Below are positions 29,910 through 33,432 of a stretch of DNA of 33,432 bases, one piece after another. The position numbers were made by a program, and so were the translations under genes. Under the pieces are notes generated by a model. That model ran no database searches, had not been told where the DNA came from, and saw only the letters and a program-made list of their open reading frames with translations. Origin of the DNA: Candidatus Buchananbacteria bacterium (lineage in GTDB: Bacteria; Patescibacteriota; Patescibacteriia; 2-01-FULL-39-33). Position 1 is the stretch's first letter. Every line of letters starts with the position of its first letter. The stretch is from positions 1-33,432 of the forward strand of contig CAISTG010000035.1 in NCBI GenBank assembly GCA_903888345.1, in the 5' to 3' direction.

Positions 29910-32447
29910 ATGTCTACTAAGCTATTAGGATTATCGAGTCAGGAAGCGCGGCGTCGCTTGTTGCTTGATGGCTATAACGAACTACCAGCCGATCGTGGTC
30001 GTAATTTTTTTTCGACTATTTTAAACGTTCTTAAAGAACCGATGCTATTACTACTAGTAGTTAGTAGTATTATTTATTTTGTTTTTGGAGAATTACGCGA
30101 TGCACTTTTTCTGTGCTTTTCGGTCTTGATTGTGGTCGGTATTACCTTTTATCAAGAACAAAAAACCGAGCAGGCCTTACAAGCGTTGAAAGAATTATCA
30201 AACCCCAAATCGCTTGTTATTAGAGATGGTCAAAAAGTTTCACTCGCCAGTCGTGAATTAGTCAAAGGCGATCTATTGGTTTTAAATGAAGGCGATCAAG
30301 TAACGGCAGATGGTGTGGTTTTGGAAGTGACCAGTTTAATGGTTGACGAATCGCTGCTAACAGGTGAATCGTTGGCCGTAAGAAAATCCGTTTGGAATGG
30401 TCGCACTAAATTAGTACAACCCGGTGGTGAAGATGCGCCGTTTGTTTTTTCGGGCACGATGGTTAATCGTGGTCGTGCTTTGGTTCAGGTGACTGCCACC
30501 GGCAGTAATACCCAATTGGGAAAGATCGGTAAGTCACTACAAGCAATTAATGAGGAAAACACGTTATTGCAAAAGGAGATGGCCAAAATCATTAAAATTT
30601 TTGCCATCTTTGGATTAGTTGCTTCTGTTTTGGTGGTTATTGGTTATGGCTTAACGCGAGGCGATTGGGTTAAGGGTGCCTTAGCTGGCTTAACTTTGGG
30701 GATGTCAGCGATGCCAGAGGAATTTGCAGTTGTCTTAATTATTTTTTTGACTTTAGGCGCTTGGCGCATGTCAAAAATTAAAGTCTTAACGCGACGTCCC
30801 GCCACGATTGAAACCTTGGGTGCGGCTACTGTTTTGTGTGTTGATAAAACAGGGACTATTACTGCTAATAAAATGGAGTTAGCAGAGGCATTAATCGATA
30901 AAAAGATATATCTAACTGCTGAACTGGATCAACAGCGGTTAGACAAACCATATTTAAATTTAATCGAGCATTCATTTTTGGCCTGTCCGCAGGAGAGTTT
31001 TGATCCGATTGAACGGGAGATTCGCCAGCAAGCAGAGTTAGCTTCGATTAGTCACGATCATTATTTTGATGATTGGAAATTGTTGCAAGAATATCCACTG
31101 AGTAAGTCGCTTCTGGTCTTTGGTAACCTTTGGCAAAATAACAAAACTGGCCAGCGAGAAATCTACGCTAAAGGCGCTCCGGAAGATATTATGAGTTTAT
31201 GTACCTTGAAGCCAAAACAAAAAACCGAGTTGATCCAAAAAATTACAGAAATGTCCGAACGTGGCTTGCGTCTTTTGGCAGTGGCTCGAGCTGATGTTAA
31301 TGATAAAAAGATTCCGAAAACTGTTGCAAAGATTGAATTTGAATTCGCTGGTATAATTGGTTTTGCTGATCCAATTCGACCAACGGTCGCGAAGTCATTA
31401 CAAGAGTGCTATCGGGCCGGTATTAAGGTGATTATGATTACTGGTGATTATCCGGGAACTGCGCAGTTCATTGCAAGGGAAATTGGTTTAAAAAATAGTC
31501 AGCAGTATATTACCGGTTTAGAGTTGCGCGATCTAACTGAAGAACAGTTACGTGAGCGTCTGAAAACCGTCAATATTTTTGCCAGAATTATTCCCGAGCA
31601 AAAATTAATGATTGTCTCGGCACTTAAGGCGAATGGGGAGATCGTGGCCATGACTGGCGATGGCGTTAATGATGCGCCAGCACTTAAAGCCGCCCATATT
31701 GGTATTGCCATGGGTGAGCACGGCACGGATGTGGCCCGTGCTGCCGCGGATCTAGTTTTATTAAACGATGATTTTTCCTCGATTGTTGCTGCTATTAGAT
31801 CGGGTCGCAAGATTTTTGAAAATTTACGGAAGGCGATCGCCTTTATTACCGCCATCCATATTCCGATTGCCGGTATTTCGTTGTTGCCAGTTATTTTTAA
31901 TTGGCCGTTAGTGCTCTATCCGGCTCATGTCGCTTTTTTGGAATTAATTATTGATCCTGCTTGTTCGACGGTGTTTGAAATGGAAAAGGAAGAAAAAGAT
32001 ATTATGGACCGACCACCCCGTAATTTAAAAGTATCATTACTCGATCGTCGTTTATTGGTCCTAAGTATTTTGCAGGGCTTAAGTATTTTGGTCATGTCCT
32101 TCATTGTTTATCTGTCAGCCTTAAATCTTGGTTTTGCTGAGGGAGAAATTCGCGCTCTAACTTTCAGTGCTATCGTCTTTGGCAATCTAATGTTAATTAT
32201 TACTAATCTGTCACATTATCGTCATTTCTTTAGTATCATTGCCGATTGGAACAAGGCGTTACTAGTAATTTTATTGCTGACTGTTACTTTCTTGTTGCTG
32301 ATTTTATACGTGCCATTTTTCCGTTCATTATTTTATTTTTCCTATATTAGTCCACTGAAATTACTATTAATAGTTTTGGCAGGTGGACTCAGTATTGTCT
32401 GGTTTGAGGGTTTTAAAATTATTAGCATGAAACGAGATACAATTTAA
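29910..32447 (+). CDS. P-type cation-transporting ATPase (P2-like, PEEF variant)
   Basis: This 845-residue ion pump has the family parts in order: an N-terminal actuator start (GLSSQEARRRL), TGES (dephosphorylation), membrane helix 4, the phosphorylation motif DKTGT, KGAPE in the nucleotide domain, TGD, GDGVNDAPAL and six C-terminal helices. The ion-site motifs differ from Ca2+ ATPases: helix 4 has AMPEEFAVV instead of PEGLP, helix 6 has ELIIDPACS instead of NxxxDxxPA, and no acidic residue is obvious in helix 5. The cation is therefore uncertain; the PEEF form recurs in a subfamily labelled only as HAD-IC P-type ATPase. I chose ATG 29910 because the -10 box ends 2 bp before ATG 29892. Confidence 0.9.
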   Translation: MSTKLLGLSSQEARRRLLLDGYNELPADRGRNFFSTILNVLKEPMLLLLVVSSIIYFVFGELRDALFLCFSVLIVVGITFYQEQKTEQALQALKELSNPKSLVIRDGQKVSLASRELVKGDLLVLNEGDQVTADGVVLEVTSLMVDESLLTGESLAVRKSVWNGRTKLVQPGGEDAPFVFSGTMVNRGRALVQVTATGSNTQLGKIGKSLQAINEENTLLQKEMAKIIKIFAIFGLVASVLVVIGYGLTRGDWVKGALAGLTLGMSAMPEEFAVVLIIFLTLGAWRMSKIKVLTRRPATIETLGAATVLCVDKTGTITANKMELAEALIDKKIYLTAELDQQRLDKPYLNLIEHSFLACPQESFDPIEREIRQQAELASISHDHYFDDWKLLQEYPLSKSLLVFGNLWQNNKTGQREIYAKGAPEDIMSLCTLKPKQKTELIQKITEMSERGLRLLAVARADVNDKKIPKTVAKIEFEFAGIIGFADPIRPTVAKSLQECYRAGIKVIMITGDYPGTAQFIAREIGLKNSQQYITGLELRDLTEEQLRERLKTVNIFARIIPEQKLMIVSALKANGEIVAMTGDGVNDAPALKAAHIGIAMGEHGTDVARAAADLVLLNDDFSSIVAAIRSGRKIFENLRKAIAFITAIHIPIAGISLLPVIFNWPLVLYPAHVAFLELIIDPACSTVFEMEKEEKDIMDRPPRNLKVSLLDRRLLVLSILQGLSILVMSFIVYLSALNLGFAEGEIRALTFSAIVFGNLMLIITNLSHYRHFFSIIADWNKALLVILLLTVTFLLLILYVPFFRSLFYFSYISPLKLLLIVLAGGLSIVWFEGFKIISMKRDTI

Positions 32448-32456
32448 TAAATTTGT

Positions 32457-32505
32457 AAAATAAAGAGCCGTCCCAAACCAGTTAAGTTAACTGGTTTGGG
32501 ACGGC
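32457..32505 (-). terminator. Long perfect hairpin, terminator of the NADAR-like unit
   Basis: A 19-bp perfect stem (32467-32485 with 32487-32505) around a single G. On the minus strand it is followed by TCTTTATTTT, so it ends the unit at 32518-33206. On the plus strand the 3' flank is not T-rich, but the hairpin also follows the ATPase stop by 19 bp. Confidence 0.75.
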
Positions 32506-32517
32506 CTTGTTGTGCGT

Positions 32518-32988
32518 TTAAAGAATCGGTGTTCGGACGAAGTCGCGGAGGGCGGTGAGTCGTGAGCAGAATTCTGCTTCTGTAAGGACAGTTAGCGTTG
32601 GATTAGAATTGCCGATAGTGTGGATCAGCGGTGCTTCTCCAGTGGCGAGTAGTGCGCGTCGGAAGCTATCATTTTGCGCCAGCGCGAGAAAGGCGCGGTT
32701 CAGTAGTTTCTGATATTCCGGACCAGTGCGTTCAAACTCCTGTCCTTGCCACCACAACTTCTGCACGCTCTGCCAATTGGCATTCAGTTTACGGCCGCGT
32801 CGTTTGGCGTCGCGTCCGACCAGTTGGCAGATTTCAATTTGCTCGGAAATATCCGGTGTCTTGAAAGCTTGTACTAGCCCTTCCATTGAGCGGCAGAGTA
32901 CGCCGTCGAAAATAAATTCGCGAGCCTCGAAGTTACTGAGGTCCCCGGCGGGAAATCCAGACTCCGATCCGATATCTAGTGGCTGCAT
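32518..32988 (-). CDS. NADAR-like (YbiA/DUF1768-type) protein
   Basis: This 156-residue protein resembles the NADAR fold: SESGFPAGDLSNF followed by FEAREFIFDG, CRSMEGLVQAFK, LVGRDAKRRG and RRALLATGEAPLIHTIG correspond to the family's GxxLSNF, ExxxQAxK, GR and LLxTG positions. NADAR members (YbiA in riboflavin metabolism, others on ADP-ribosylated guanine) are N-glycosidases cleaving ribose-linked groups. The usual final W-G is not obvious. GAGGAG 9 bp upstream supports the ATG. It lies 20 bp after the zinc-ribbon gene in one transcript. The family call is by pattern memory only. Confidence 0.6.
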   Translation of the reverse strand: MQPLDIGSESGFPAGDLSNFEAREFIFDGVLCRSMEGLVQAFKTPDISEQIEICQLVGRDAKRRGRKLNANWQSVQKLWWQGQEFERTGPEYQKLLNRAFLALAQNDSFRRALLATGEAPLIHTIGNSNPTLTVLTEAEFCSRLTALRDFVRTPIL

Positions 32989-33008
32989 GTCTTTGGTCTC
33001 CTCAATGG

Positions 33009-33206
33009 TTAGTCTTTGAAGATTATCGATTTCCAGTGGTTGGGGATTTGTCCTGCATTCGTTTCAATCGTTCGGCCACACACTCCACATTTGATGGTGA
33101 GTGGACCGACGTCATTGTCGATGATGTCTTCACAATGAACCGCCAACTTGCTCTTGCAATGCGGGCAGGTTACTTCGATGAAATCGTTGTTTTCGATTAC
33201 TCTCAT
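33009..33206 (-). CDS. Zinc-ribbon small protein, 65 aa
   Basis: Two Cys pairs, TCPHC (14-18) and KCGVCG (39-44), form a zinc ribbon spaced by ~22 residues, with a short acidic linker between them and a basic/aromatic tail (NHWKSIIFKD). Such small ribbons bind nucleic acid or act as structural cofactors of a partner. AAGGAG 6 bp before the ATG fixes the start. It is the first gene of a two-gene unit with the NADAR-like gene and is driven by a consensus promoter next to the IS end. Confidence 0.75.
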   Translation of the reverse strand: MRVIENNDFIEVTCPHCKSKLAVHCEDIIDNDVGPLTIKCGVCGRTIETNAGQIPNHWKSIIFKD

Positions 33207-33255
33207 GGCTGACTCCTTGTGGTTGGTTAACGGTTTAAGGTTCGACTAATAGCAA

Positions 33256-33284
33256 ACTATATCATATTTATTAATAAATGTCAA
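33256..33284 (-). promoter_or_regulatory. Promoter of the zinc-ribbon/NADAR-like unit
   Basis: On the minus strand TTGACA (33284-33279), 17 bp, TATAGT (33261-33256). It lies 19 bp from the left terminal repeat of the IS. Confidence 0.75.
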
Positions 33285-33302
33285 TACTAATTGGTAATGT
33301 GT

Positions 33303-33317
33303 ACATACATATGGCGG
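33303..33317. repeat. Left terminal inverted repeat of the second IS copy
   Basis: ACATACATATGGCGG is the exact reverse complement of 116-130. It lies 13 bp before the transposase ATG at 33331. Confidence 0.75.
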
Positions 33318-33330
33318 TTTTTCCAAAAGT

Positions 33331-33432
33331 ATGGCAAAATCAGCTACTATGTGTACGAAACTACCTCAGGATGCTCTCGAAGAAAGGTTGAGATGGGTGC
33401 TTCCAATTATGAATAAGGAAATTAAGCTTAAT
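33331..33432 (+). CDS. IS481-like transposase, N-terminal start only
   Basis: The frame is open from ATG 33331 to the window end. After MAKSATMC it reads a helical segment with LEERLRWVLPIMNKEIKL, which looks like the first helix of the helix-turn-helix that begins IS481-type transposases. An internal ATG at 33349 is an alternative start. The left terminal repeat at 33303-33317 lies just upstream, and the orientation is the same as that of the 3' end at 1-114. Confidence 0.7.
   Translation, partial: MAKSATMCTKLPQDALEERLRWVLPIMNKEIKLN

Overview
The window is an AT-rich bacterial stretch using the standard code: TAA is the usual stop, and two genes end in TGA. The compact layout, strong TTGACA-17-TATAAT type promoters, genes that appear to start leaderless, several TrmB-like regulators and several small orphan genes suggest a Patescibacteria/CPR (Parcubacteria-like) genome. 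That assignment is inferred, since no rRNA or ribosomal gene is present. The window starts inside the 3' end of an IS481-like transposase and ends inside the 5' end of what looks like another copy in the same orientation. Matching 15-bp terminal repeats lie at 116-130 and 33303-33317, so the 33 kb is framed by two IS copies, or by a contig or circle broken at an IS.

Left part (0.2-12 kb): an orphan gene on the minus strand; a TrmB-like regulator with a mirror-image operator over its -35 box; a small P-loop kinase; a secreted discoidin-like protein; a heterodimeric ABC exporter with one degenerate ATP site; a nested-hairpin repeat; a minus-strand operon of a second TrmB-like regulator and RecQ; and an operon of three short orphan genes.

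Middle part (12-17 kb): two small orphan genes on the minus strand; a third TrmB-like regulator followed by an oleate-hydratase-family flavoprotein that lacks the family's catalytic Glu; a cold-shock protein; and a cyclopropane-fatty-acid synthase. The two lipid proteins and the regulator suggest modification of unsaturated acyl chains.

The most unusual block is 17.2-24.9 kb. Three promoter-led units encode, in order, a 411-aa orphan, a uridine-kinase-like P-loop kinase, a pseudokinase, a vWA plus beta-sandwich protein, a short pyruvate-kinase-like TIM barrel, a divergent adenylosuccinate-synthetase-like enzyme and a 98-aa orphan. All share the same direction and Shine-Dalgarno style. The combination of nucleotide-metabolism folds with signalling/scaffold folds is the best candidate here for an undescribed system. 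It loosely recalls tellurite-resistance (Ter) modules, which pair vWA and kinase proteins with enzymes for a nucleoside-like metabolite.

Right part (25-33.4 kb): a DEAD-box RNA helicase with a long leader; two orphan genes divergent from a fourth TrmB-like regulator across a shared operator region; a YibE/F-like membrane protein; a P-type cation ATPase with non-canonical ion-site motifs; and a minus-strand pair of a zinc-ribbon protein and a NADAR-like protein. No tRNA, rRNA or CRISPR array was found.
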